Assembly: GCA_023428645.1 (NCBI GenBank)
Contig: JAEYXD010000186.1
Span: forward strand, 1-30,343
Direction: 5' to 3'
DNA length: 30,343 bases
DNA from: Pseudomonadota bacterium
Lineage (GTDB): Bacteria > Pseudomonadota > Gammaproteobacteria > Steroidobacterales > Steroidobacteraceae
Shown here: positions 23,915-30,343 of the stretch, piece by piece
Layout: the number at the start of each line of letters is the position of its first letter
How positions within the stretch are numbered: position 1 is the first letter of the stretch
Position numbers and translations under genes: made by a program
The notes under the pieces: model-generated
Seen by the model: the letters and a program-made list of their open reading frames with translations, nothing else
Database searches by the model: none
What the model was told of the DNA's origin: nothing

Positions 23915-25381
23915 ATGCGTATCCTTCAGGAAGCGCTCACCTTCGATGACGTTCTCCTGGTCCCGGCGTACTCCGAGTTCCTGCCGCGCGATGCTGACCT
24001 GAGTACGCAAATTACCCGCGCCATTCGGCTGAACCTGCCGGTCATCTCTGCGGCCATGGATACGGTCACCGAGGCCCGCCTCGCGATCACGATCGCCCAG
24101 GAAGGCGGCATGGGCGTGATCCACAAGAACATGAGCATCGAGGCCCAAGCGCGCGAAGTGTATCGGGTCAAGAAGTTCGAAAGCGGCGTGATCCGCGATC
24201 CGATCACGATCAGCCCGGACAAGACGATCCGCGAAGTGCTGGAGCTGACGCGCTCGAAGAACATCTCGGGCGTGCCCGTCGTCGTCGGCTCGAAGGCCGT
24301 CGGCATCGTGACGCATCGCGACCTCAGGTTCGAAACGAAACTCGACGCGCCGGTCTCCACCGTCATGACGCCGCAAGAACAGCTCGTGACCGTGCGCGAG
24401 AACGCGCCGAAGGACGAGGTGCTCGCGTTGCTGCACAAGCACCGCATCGAGAAGGTGCTCGTCGTCGATCAGGCTTTCAATCTGAAGGGCATGATCACCG
24501 TCAAGGACTTCCAGAAGGCCACCGAATTCCCGCGCGCGGCGAAAGACGAGCGCGGCGCGCTGCGTGTGGGCGCGGCGGTCGGCACCGGCGCGGATACGTT
24601 ACGGCGCGTCGAAGCGCTGCGTGACGCGCGCGTCGACGTCATCGTCGTCGATACGGCGCACGGCCACTCATCCGGCGTGCTGCAGATGGTGCGCGAGATC
24701 AAGAGTCGGTGGCCCGATCAGCAAGTGATCGGTGGCAACATCGTCACGGCCGAAGCGGCGCGTGCGCTCGTCGAGGCGGGCGCCGACGGCGTCAAGGTCG
24801 GCATCGGTCCAGGATCGATCTGCACGACGCGCATCGTCGCGGGTGTTGGCGTGCCGCAGATCACCGCGGTCGCGAACGTTGCCGAAGCGCTGAAGGGCAC
24901 CGGCGTCCCGCTGATCGCGGACGGCGGCATTCGCTTCTCCGGCGACATCGCGAAGGCGATCGTCGCGGGTGCCAACTGCGTGATGATCGGCGGTCTGTTC
25001 GCCGGCACCGAAGAATCGCCCGGCGACGTCGAGCTGTATCAGGGTGCTTCTTATAAGTCGTATCGCGGCATGGGCTCGCTCGGCGCGATGGCGCAGACGC
25101 ACGGCTCGAAGGACCGCTACTTCCAGGACGCGACCGCGGAACTGGAGAAGCTCGTGCCGGAAGGCGTCGAAGGCCGCGTGCCCTACAAGGGCTCGGTCGT
25201 CACGATCCTGCATCAGCTCGCGGGCGGCCTGCGCGCCGCGATGGGCTACACGGGCAGCCGCACGATCGAAGAAATGCGCACGCGCCCGCAGTTCGTGCGC
25301 ATCACGAATGCCGGCGTGCGCGAAAGCCACGTGCATGACGTGACGATCACGAAGGAAGCGCCGAATTACCGAGTCAGTTGA
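23915..25381 (+). CDS. guaB: IMP dehydrogenase
   Basis: 488 residues. GuaB oxidises IMP to XMP with NAD, the committed step to guanine nucleotides. The catalytic barrel is split by a CBS pair (about 93-200). The active-site loop GIGPGSICTTR carries Cys303, and IADGGIRFSGDIAKA and GMGSLGAM bind the substrate phosphate. The C-terminus HVHDVTITKEAPNYR is typical. An in-frame GTG at 23909 is possible, but the ATG at 23915 gives the family N-terminus MRI-EALTFDD and has AAAGG nine bases upstream. guaA starts eight bases after its stop. Confidence 0.97.
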   Translation: MRILQEALTFDDVLLVPAYSEFLPRDADLSTQITRAIRLNLPVISAAMDTVTEARLAITIAQEGGMGVIHKNMSIEAQAREVYRVKKFESGVIRDPITISPDKTIREVLELTRSKNISGVPVVVGSKAVGIVTHRDLRFETKLDAPVSTVMTPQEQLVTVRENAPKDEVLALLHKHRIEKVLVVDQAFNLKGMITVKDFQKATEFPRAAKDERGALRVGAAVGTGADTLRRVEALRDARVDVIVVDTAHGHSSGVLQMVREIKSRWPDQQVIGGNIVTAEAARALVEAGADGVKVGIGPGSICTTRIVAGVGVPQITAVANVAEALKGTGVPLIADGGIRFSGDIAKAIVAGANCVMIGGLFAGTEESPGDVELYQGASYKSYRGMGSLGAMAQTHGSKDRYFQDATAELEKLVPEGVEGRVPYKGSVVTILHQLAGGLRAAMGYTGSRTIEEMRTRPQFVRITNAGVRESHVHDVTITKEAPNYRVS

Positions 25382-25389
25382 GGTCTCGC

Positions 25390-27000
25390 TTGAACGCATC
25401 TCCGACCCCGCCGATTCCCACCGCTTCACCCGATATCCACGCCGATCGAATTCTGATCCTCGACTTCGGCGCGCAATACACGCAGTTGATCGCGCGCCGC
25501 GTGCGCGAGGCGGGCGTGTATTGCGAAATCCATCCATGGGACATGGCCGACGCAGACGTCGTCGCGTTCGGCGCGAAGGGCGTCATTCTTTCCGGCGGTC
25601 CTGAATCCGTGATCGAGGCGGAGCCGCCGCGAGCGCCACAAGCGGTGTTCGAGCTCGCGGTGCCGGTGCTCGGCATCTGTTACGGCATGCAGACGATGGC
25701 GCAGCAGCTCGGCGGCCGCGTCGTCGGCGGATTGCATCGCGAGTTCGGGTACGCGCAAGTGACGGCGACGGCGCCTTGCCGCCTGCTCGACGGCTTCCGT
25801 GATCACTCGGACGCGCAGGGCAGGGCGCAACTCGATGTGTGGATGAGCCACGGCGATCGCGTCGACGAGCTGCCGCCCGGATTCGTCCCGGTTGCGTATT
25901 CGAACAACATTCCTTACGCGGCGATGGCCGATGAGTCGCGGCGGTTCTATGCCGTGCAGTTCCATCCCGAAGTGACGCACACGCTGCAAGGCGAACGCAT
26001 GCTCGAGCGCTTCGTGCGCGAGATCTGCGGCTGCGAGGCGCGCTGGGACGCCGGCAACATCATCGCGGACTCGATCGCGCGCGTGCGGACGATGGTGGGT
26101 CAGGATCGCGTGTTGCTCGGTTTGTCGGGCGGCGTGGATTCCTCGGTCGTCGGCGCGCTGCTGCATCGTGCGATCGGCGATCAGCTCACGTGCGTGTTCG
26201 TGGATCACGGCCTGCTGCGACTCGCCGAAGGCGATCAGGTCATGGAGACGTTCGCGAAGCACATGGGCGTGAAGGTCGTGCGCGTGAACGCGGAGGAGCG
26301 ATTCCTCGATGCGCTGCGCGGCGAGACCGATCCGGAACGCAAGCGCAAGATCATCGGCCGGCTGTTCGTCGAAGTGTTCGAAGAAGAGGCGGCGAAGCTC
26401 GAGGGCATTCGTTGGCTCGCGCAGGGCACGATTTATCCGGACGTCATCGAATCCGCGGGCGCGAAGACGGGCAAGGCGCACGTCATCAAGAGCCACCACA
26501 ACGTCGGCGGGCTGCCGGAGAAGATGAACCTGAAGCTGCTCGAGCCGCTGCGCGAGCTGTTCAAGGACGAGGTGCGCAAGATCGGCGTCGAGCTCGGCTT
26601 GCCGCGCGAGATGGTGTATCGCCATCCGTTTCCGGGCCCGGGGCTGAGCGTACGCATCCTCGGCGAAGTGACGAAGCCGTATGCGGATCTGCTGCGCAAG
26701 GCGGATCACATCTTCATCGACGAGCTGCGCAAGCACGATCTGTACGATCGCACGAGCCAGGCGTTCGCCGTGTTTCTGCCGGTGCGATCGGTCGCGGTGA
26801 TGGGCGATGGTCGACGCTACGACTATGTGATCGCACTGCGCTGCGTGGAGACCATCGACTTCATGACGGCGCGCTGGTCGCGCTTGCCCTATGAATTCCT
26901 GGATCTCGTCGCGCGCCGCATCATCAACGAAGTGCCCGGCATTTCACGCGTCACGTACGACATCTCGGGCAAGCCGCCCGCGACGATCGAGTGGGAGTGA
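25390..27000 (+). CDS. guaA: GMP synthase (glutamine-hydrolysing)
   Basis: 536 residues. GuaA aminates XMP to GMP, using ammonia released from glutamine by its own N-terminal domain. Amidotransferase residues are Cys97 in GICYGMQ, and His192 and Glu194 in QFHPEVTHT. The ATP pyrophosphatase loop is LSGGVDSSVVG (245-255). The C-terminal dimer domain ends in the conserved TIEWE. There is no ATG near the start. TTG at 25390 has TGAGG six bases upstream and is preferred; TTG at 25378 overlaps guaB and lacks a ribosome binding site. The N-terminus is about a dozen residues longer than in E. coli. Its last bases form one copy of the repeat that brackets the AbiE insert. Confidence 0.97.
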   Translation: MNASPTPPIPTASPDIHADRILILDFGAQYTQLIARRVREAGVYCEIHPWDMADADVVAFGAKGVILSGGPESVIEAEPPRAPQAVFELAVPVLGICYGMQTMAQQLGGRVVGGLHREFGYAQVTATAPCRLLDGFRDHSDAQGRAQLDVWMSHGDRVDELPPGFVPVAYSNNIPYAAMADESRRFYAVQFHPEVTHTLQGERMLERFVREICGCEARWDAGNIIADSIARVRTMVGQDRVLLGLSGGVDSSVVGALLHRAIGDQLTCVFVDHGLLRLAEGDQVMETFAKHMGVKVVRVNAEERFLDALRGETDPERKRKIIGRLFVEVFEEEAAKLEGIRWLAQGTIYPDVIESAGAKTGKAHVIKSHHNVGGLPEKMNLKLLEPLRELFKDEVRKIGVELGLPREMVYRHPFPGPGLSVRILGEVTKPYADLLRKADHIFIDELRKHDLYDRTSQAFAVFLPVRSVAVMGDGRRYDYVIALRCVETIDFMTARWSRLPYEFLDLVARRIINEVPGISRVTYDISGKPPATIEWE

Positions 27001-27002
27001 CC
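26989..27002 (+). repeat. Putative attachment site, guaA-side copy (attL)
   Basis: The last codons of guaA and two bases after them read GAGTGGGAGTGACC. The 11-base core TGGGAGTGACC recurs exactly at 28839-28849, and 13 of 14 bases match overall. The 3' end of guaA is a documented integration hotspot for genomic islands. Confidence 0.6.
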
Positions 27003-27005
27003 CAA

Positions 27006-27050
27006 ATCATATGCAAAAATCGCCCTTTGTCGTAGATTTTTGCGTATGAT
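27006..27050 (+). promoter_or_regulatory. Inverted-repeat operator (and -10 box) of the abiE operon
   Basis: Left arm ATCATATGCAAAAATC (27006-27021) and right arm GATTTTTGCGTATGAT (27035-27050) are inverted copies matching at 15 of 16 bases around a 13-base spacer. The right arm ends seven bases before the abiEi start and contains TATGAT (27045-27050), a good -10 box. AbiEi antitoxins studied elsewhere repress their own operon by binding inverted repeats at this position. As an RNA the same repeat could also fold into a hairpin behind guaA. Confidence 0.7.
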
Positions 27051-27056
27051 CCGGGG

Positions 27057-27872
27057 ATGTCGCTAGATAAGTACTTGGATGACCGTCTTGCTCATGGGCG
27101 GAGCTACTTTTCCCGCGAAGAGGCGCTCAGAGCGCTCAACATTCGTTCGCGCAATTTTTCCGCTGCTGCGACGAGACTGATCAACAACAGTCGCTTAGCT
27201 AATCCTCGTCACGGGTTCTTTCTCATTCTTCGTCCCGAAGACAGGATCAGTGGGGCTCCCGACCCCGTTCGATGGATCGGTCCGCTGATGAAATATCAAC
27301 GGCTCGACTATCGTATCTCGCTGTTACGCGCTGCCGCGTTTCATGGCTCATCGCACCAAGCTGCGATGGTTTTCCACGTGGTTGTACCCAGGCAGATTCG
27401 GGACTTCGAACTGGGCCGTCATCGTCTGCAGTTCCTCTATCAAACGCCGAAATCCTTCTCGCGCGTCAATCAGCCCGACGCGCTTGACCAAATCAAAAGC
27501 GAAGATGGTTTCGCCAGCGTGGCCGGCGTAGAACTAACCTTGCTCGATTGTGCCCGGTATTTTCACAAGGCCGGCGGCATCAGCGCCGTCGCCCAGGTCG
27601 CGAAAGACATTGGTGACAAGGCGGATTCATCCAAGCTGGCAAGCATTGCAGCGGAGTACGAAAACTCATCAGTGCGGCGTCTAGGTTTCTTGCTCGACCA
27701 TGCAGGTCACGAGCGACAGGCCCGCGCACTCGAACCGTTCGCAAAGAAGGCGAAGACCGTTACGCCGTTGAATCCCGCGATCAAGCCGCTCGTTGCATCG
27801 CTGGAAGAGGATCTGGAGAAAAACTCCCGGTGGAAGCTCTTGATCAATGAGCCGGTGGATATCGACGCTTGA
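27057..27872 (+). CDS. abiEi: AbiEi-family antitoxin / transcriptional repressor
   Basis: 271 residues. It is the antitoxin of a type IV toxin-antitoxin pair that defends against phage by abortive infection. Family members have an N-terminal winged helix that binds the operator and a C-terminal domain that counters the toxin without binding it. Here the winged helix should be about residues 1-75 (SREEALRALNIRSRNFSAAATRLIN, shown by 19-43; then GFFLILRPED). The next part (about 76-190) has the family-like block AGVELTLLDCARYFHKAGG (156-174). The start codon directly follows GGGG with no spacer. Base composition is lower in GC than the flanks. The stop overlaps the toxin gene's TTG start. Confidence 0.85.
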   Translation: MSLDKYLDDRLAHGRSYFSREEALRALNIRSRNFSAAATRLINNSRLANPRHGFFLILRPEDRISGAPDPVRWIGPLMKYQRLDYRISLLRAAAFHGSSHQAAMVFHVVVPRQIRDFELGRHRLQFLYQTPKSFSRVNQPDALDQIKSEDGFASVAGVELTLLDCARYFHKAGGISAVAQVAKDIGDKADSSKLASIAAEYENSSVRRLGFLLDHAGHERQARALEPFAKKAKTVTPLNPAIKPLVASLEEDLEKNSRWKLLINEPVDIDA

Positions 27873-28735
27873 TTCCCCGCGCTTACATTCAGGCATGGAG
27901 CGCAAAGGCGCCGTGGCCCGACCTGCGGCAGGTGGAGCAGGATCTGATTATTTGCCGAGCGTTGTGCGATCTCTTCGCTGCAGCTGACTTGCGCGACAGG
28001 ATCGCGTTCCGAGGTGGCACTGCGATTCATAAGCTGCTTTTCAAACAACCGCTGCGATATTCCGAAGATATCGATCTCGTGCAAACGCGCGCCGAGCCCA
28101 TCGGCGCCACTGTCGATGCGATCCGCGAGGCGTTGTCGTGGCTGGGAAAGTGCAATCGGACGCAGGCGGGACACTCGATGCACTTGGTATTCAAGTTCGC
28201 GCCGGAAATCGATCCTCAATCGGCGTTGAAGCTCAAAGTCGAAATAAACACCCGAGAGCACGAGAACCTGAACGGCACGGTGCCGTATCCATTCACGGTA
28301 GAGAGCGACTGGTGCCAGGGCAAAGTGGAGATTACATCCTTCAAGCCCGATGAGTTGTTCGGCACGAAGCTGCGTGCGCTGCTCCAGCGTAACAAAGGCC
28401 GAGACTTGTTCGACCTGCACCATGGGCTGGAGCAGCTTGCGCTCGATGCGGACTTGCTCATCGCTTGCTTCGAACACTATCTAGCGCTCGAAGGTCATCC
28501 GATCAGCCGGGCCATGGCCGAACAGCGGATGTTACAAAAGCTCACGCGTAGCCTGACTGAAGACATCGCCCCGCTCCTGCCGGCCGGCATCGAATTCACT
28601 AATGCGCATGCGATCAACGCGTTCAACTGCGTCTGGAAGCAACTAATCGCCCGCATCCCTGGCGAAGCGTGGAAGTCCAGCGCGGACGCCATCTCTGAAC
28701 TGCGCAGCAAGAAGCATCCGGACTTGCTGCCCTGA
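27869..28735 (+). CDS. abiEii: AbiEii-family nucleotidyltransferase toxin
   Basis: 288 residues. AbiEii/MenT-type toxins are DNA-polymerase-beta-fold nucleotidyltransferases; MenT relatives add nucleotides to tRNA ends and stop growth. The four family motifs are intact: FRGGTAIHKLL (47-57) with YSEDIDLV (64-71, Asp67 and Asp69 as metal ligands), LKVEINTRE (122-130), and FGTKLRALLQRNKGRDLFDL (164-183), which holds the catalytic Lys/Asp region. An active enzyme is expected. The start is TTG at 27869, overlapping the antitoxin stop (TTGA), which should keep toxin translation below or coupled to antitoxin. The nucleotide and RNA target cannot be predicted. Confidence 0.88.
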   Translation: MIPRAYIQAWSAKAPWPDLRQVEQDLIICRALCDLFAAADLRDRIAFRGGTAIHKLLFKQPLRYSEDIDLVQTRAEPIGATVDAIREALSWLGKCNRTQAGHSMHLVFKFAPEIDPQSALKLKVEINTREHENLNGTVPYPFTVESDWCQGKVEITSFKPDELFGTKLRALLQRNKGRDLFDLHHGLEQLALDADLLIACFEHYLALEGHPISRAMAEQRMLQKLTRSLTEDIAPLLPAGIEFTNAHAINAFNCVWKQLIARIPGEAWKSSADAISELRSKKHPDLLP

Positions 28736-28835
28736 CGTGCCTTTCGAAAAAATATGAGAGTGTCTTTGTAAATGGCGATGAAATGGGACGAAGAACATCA
28801 GTGGAGACAGGGCATTACGAAGCCAGGAGATTCTT

Positions 28836-28849
28836 GACTGGGAGTGACC
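28836..28849 (+). repeat. Putative attachment site, distal copy (attR)
   Basis: GACTGGGAGTGACC repeats the guaA end with one mismatch (the third base), in the same orientation. In the guaA-like frame it reads Asp-Trp-Glu-stop. It lies in the convergent gap between abiEii and the thiolase gene, 11 bases before the thiolase stop. The rest of that 125-base gap (28736-28860) is AT-rich and holds no gene I can support. Confidence 0.55.
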
Positions 28850-28860
28850 GAGAGATCGAT

Positions 28861-30042
28861 TCACGCGCGCTCGATAGCCAACGCGACTCCAAGACCGCCG
28901 CCGATGCAAAGCGTCGCGAGCCCGCGCTTCGCATCGCGTCGTGCCATTTCGTGAAGCAGCGTGACTAGCACGCGGGCGCCGGATGCGCCGATCGGATGGC
29001 CGAGCGCAATCGCCCCGCCATTCACATTGACCTTCGCCGGATCCAGCTCCAGGAGCTTCGCGACCGTGAGGGACTGTGCCGCGAATGCTTCGTTGGCTTC
29101 GATCAACTCGACGGAATGCAATGCCCAGCCTGCCTTCTTCAAGCAGAGTCGAGTTGCTGGGATGGGGGCTTCGCCCATGTACGCTGGATCGACGCCAGCA
29201 CTTGCATAGCCTGCGACGCGAGCCAACACGGGCAGGTTGAGCTGCTTGGCGCGATCCGCGCTCATCAACAGAACCGCGGCTGCGCCATCGTTCAGCGCCG
29301 AGGCGTTCCCGGCGGTCACGGTGCCGTCTTTTTCGAAAGCCGGCCGCAGCGTTGCCAATGTCTTGATGTCGGTGTTCGGACGCGGCTGCTCATCGCGGAC
29401 GACTTCGGTCGGCTCGCCGTTTTTCTGCGGCACTCGAACGGCCGTGATCTGACTGACGAAATGGCCGGCTGCGATGGCCGCCGCCGCGCGGCGTTGTGAC
29501 TCCGCTGCGAACTCGTCCTGCTGCTCACGCGTGATGCCGTGACGCCTGGCGAGATTCTCTGCGGTGATGCCCATGTGGTACTGGTTGAACGCATCCCAAA
29601 GCCCGTCGACGATCATCGTGTCGACGATGCTCGCGTGACCCATGCGCAATCCCGCACGCGCGCCCGGCAGCACATAAGGTGAGAGACTCATGCTCTCCAT
29701 GCCGCCCGCGATCACGATGTCCGCGTCGCCGACCCTGATCGACTGCGCGGCGAGCTGCACGGCTTTCAAGCTGCTGCCGCAAACCTTGTTTATCGTGAAT
29801 GACGGTGTGGTGATCGGTACGCCGGCGTGGATCGCGGCCTGTCGCGCGGGATTCTGTCCGGCGCCGGCGGTCAGAACCTGCCCGAAGACGACTTCATCGA
29901 TGGTCTGCGCGGGCACGCGGGTCTGTTCGAGGAGCGCTCGGATGACCGTTGTGCCGAGCTCGACGGCCGACAGCTTCGACAGCGAGCCCTGAAAGGTTCC
30001 GATAGCGGTTCGCGTTGCGGCGACGATGACAGCTTCTTTCAT
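28861..30042 (-). CDS. Acetyl-CoA C-acetyltransferase (thiolase II)
   Basis: 393 residues, the usual size of PhaA/AtoB thiolases. It joins two acetyl-CoA to acetoacetyl-CoA or splits acetoacetyl-CoA. Active residues are Cys88 in NKVCGSSLKA, His349 in GGAIALGHPIGASGAR, and Cys379 in TLCIGGGLG. AGGMESMSLSPY (112-123) and NASALNDGAAA are further family blocks. The gene sits 15 bases behind a CoA-transferase subunit, which favours breakdown of acetoacetate or short-chain acids over polyhydroxybutyrate synthesis. The substrate range cannot be fixed from sequence. Its 3' end faces the AbiE insert. Confidence 0.92.
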   Translation of the reverse strand: MKEAVIVAATRTAIGTFQGSLSKLSAVELGTTVIRALLEQTRVPAQTIDEVVFGQVLTAGAGQNPARQAAIHAGVPITTPSFTINKVCGSSLKAVQLAAQSIRVGDADIVIAGGMESMSLSPYVLPGARAGLRMGHASIVDTMIVDGLWDAFNQYHMGITAENLARRHGITREQQDEFAAESQRRAAAAIAAGHFVSQITAVRVPQKNGEPTEVVRDEQPRPNTDIKTLATLRPAFEKDGTVTAGNASALNDGAAAVLLMSADRAKQLNLPVLARVAGYASAGVDPAYMGEAPIPATRLCLKKAGWALHSVELIEANEAFAAQSLTVAKLLELDPAKVNVNGGAIALGHPIGASGARVLVTLLHEMARRDAKRGLATLCIGGGLGVALAIERA

Positions 30043-30057
30043 GTGACGCTCGTAAGT

Positions 30058-30343
30058 TCAGAAGTTCATTTCAGGGACGGTGGGCGGCACGATGAGAGGG
30101 CCGCGAGTCTTCGCGCGAATTTCATCCGCGCTCACGCCCGGTGCGCGTTCCTTGAGAACGAAGGAGCCGTCGACGACCTCCAGATAGCCGAGGTCCGTCA
30201 CGATGCGGCGGATACAACCGCTGCCCGTGAGCGGCAGCGTGCAGCGATCGAGCAGCTTGGATTCGCCATCCTTCGATGCGTGCATCATCATCACGATGAT
30301 GTTGTCGGCGCCTGCGACCAGGTCCATCGCGCCGCCCATGCCC
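30058..30343 (-). CDS. 3-oxoacid CoA-transferase subunit B (partial, 5' end outside window)
   Basis: About 94 C-terminal residues are visible and the frame continues past the window edge. MGGAMDLVAGADNIIV, then CTLPLTGSGCIRRIVTDLGYLEV (shown by key block CTLPLTG) and a tail with APGVSADEIRAKT are typical of the B subunit of succinyl-CoA or butyrate-acetoacetate CoA-transferases. These enzymes move CoA onto acetoacetate or similar acids. The catalytic Glu lies in the missing N-terminal part. Together with the thiolase 15 bases downstream it forms a short-chain acyl or ketone-body degradation unit; subunit A is expected just outside the window. Confidence 0.9.
   Translation of the reverse strand, partial: GMGGAMDLVAGADNIIVMMMHASKDGESKLLDRCTLPLTGSGCIRRIVTDLGYLEVVDGSFVLKERAPGVSADEIRAKTRGPLIVPPTVPEMNF

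Larger units (their letters stand above)
26989..28849 (+). mobile_element. Putative AbiE mini-island inserted at the guaA 3' end
   Basis: The segment is bounded by direct repeats of the guaA 3' end and carries only an operator-like inverted repeat and the abiEi-abiEii pair. Base composition is unlike the neighbours. Counted 60-base samples gave 53% GC at 27061-27120 and 27481-27540 and 37% at 28741-28800, against 60% at 26521-26580 in guaA and 67% at 7081-7140 in iscS. No integrase, transposase or relaxase gene is present, so it is either a decayed island or one moved by an enzyme encoded elsewhere. Confidence 0.5.

Noticed and set aside
28772..28837. 21-codon frame (MAMKWDEEHQWRQGITKPGDS) at the right end of the AbiE insert
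   Set aside because: No spaced ribosome binding site, no recognised family, and too short to judge by composition. It could be a gene remnant of a larger island, but I cannot support it as a gene.
1..30343. CRISPR arrays, tRNA or rRNA genes, insertion sequences
   Set aside because: No regularly spaced repeats, no cloverleaf or rRNA-like sequence, and no transposase or integrase frame was recognised in the window.

Overview
The window is a GC-rich, gene-dense stretch of a gammaproteobacterial chromosome. Gene order and protein types fit the Xanthomonadales/Nevskiales/Steroidobacterales side of the class, though a genus cannot be assigned from the sequence alone. Most of it is conserved housekeeping DNA. 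The clearest accessory segment is a 1.85 kb low-GC insert directly behind guaA.

Layout. 1-1048: the end of secD, then secF (protein export). 1122-2890: two tandem, divergent TerC-family membrane proteins. 2900-5818 (minus strand): a small LAB_N membrane protein, an APC amino acid permease and suhB. 6088-8885: trmJ, iscS, a degenerate iscU-like gene and iscA, a reduced ISC locus with no iscR, hscBA or fdx. 9159-17250: ndk, rlmN, pilW/pilF, rodZ, hisS, yfgM, bamB, der. This is the familiar gammaproteobacterial cluster, but ispG is missing from its usual place between rodZ and hisS. 17253-21429: a MetX-family acyltransferase followed by bioA, bioF and bioD. 21434-23805 (minus strand): a secreted M23 peptidase and xseA. 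23915-27000: guaB-guaA. 27003-28835: an AbiE type IV toxin-antitoxin pair. 28861-30343 (minus strand): a thiolase and the end of a CoA-transferase B subunit.

How the genes work together. trmJ to iscA and ndk to der are mostly same-strand genes that overlap by 4 bases or have short gaps. They cover Fe-S delivery (rlmN is itself an Fe-S radical-SAM enzyme), tRNA and rRNA modification, cell shape, outer-membrane assembly and ribosome assembly. The metX-bioAFD block links sulfur amino acid or SAM supply to biotin synthesis, since BioA uses SAM as amino donor. guaBA makes GMP from IMP.

The most notable signals are two. First, the last bases of guaA (core TGGGAGTGACC) recur 1.85 kb downstream, and the two copies bracket the AbiE operon. 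This looks like a mini-island inserted at the guaA 3' end without its own integrase. A 16-bp-arm inverted repeat in front of abiEi is the probable AbiEi operator. Second, the IscU-like protein between iscS and iscA keeps only one of the three cluster-ligand cysteines, so it may not act as a normal scaffold.
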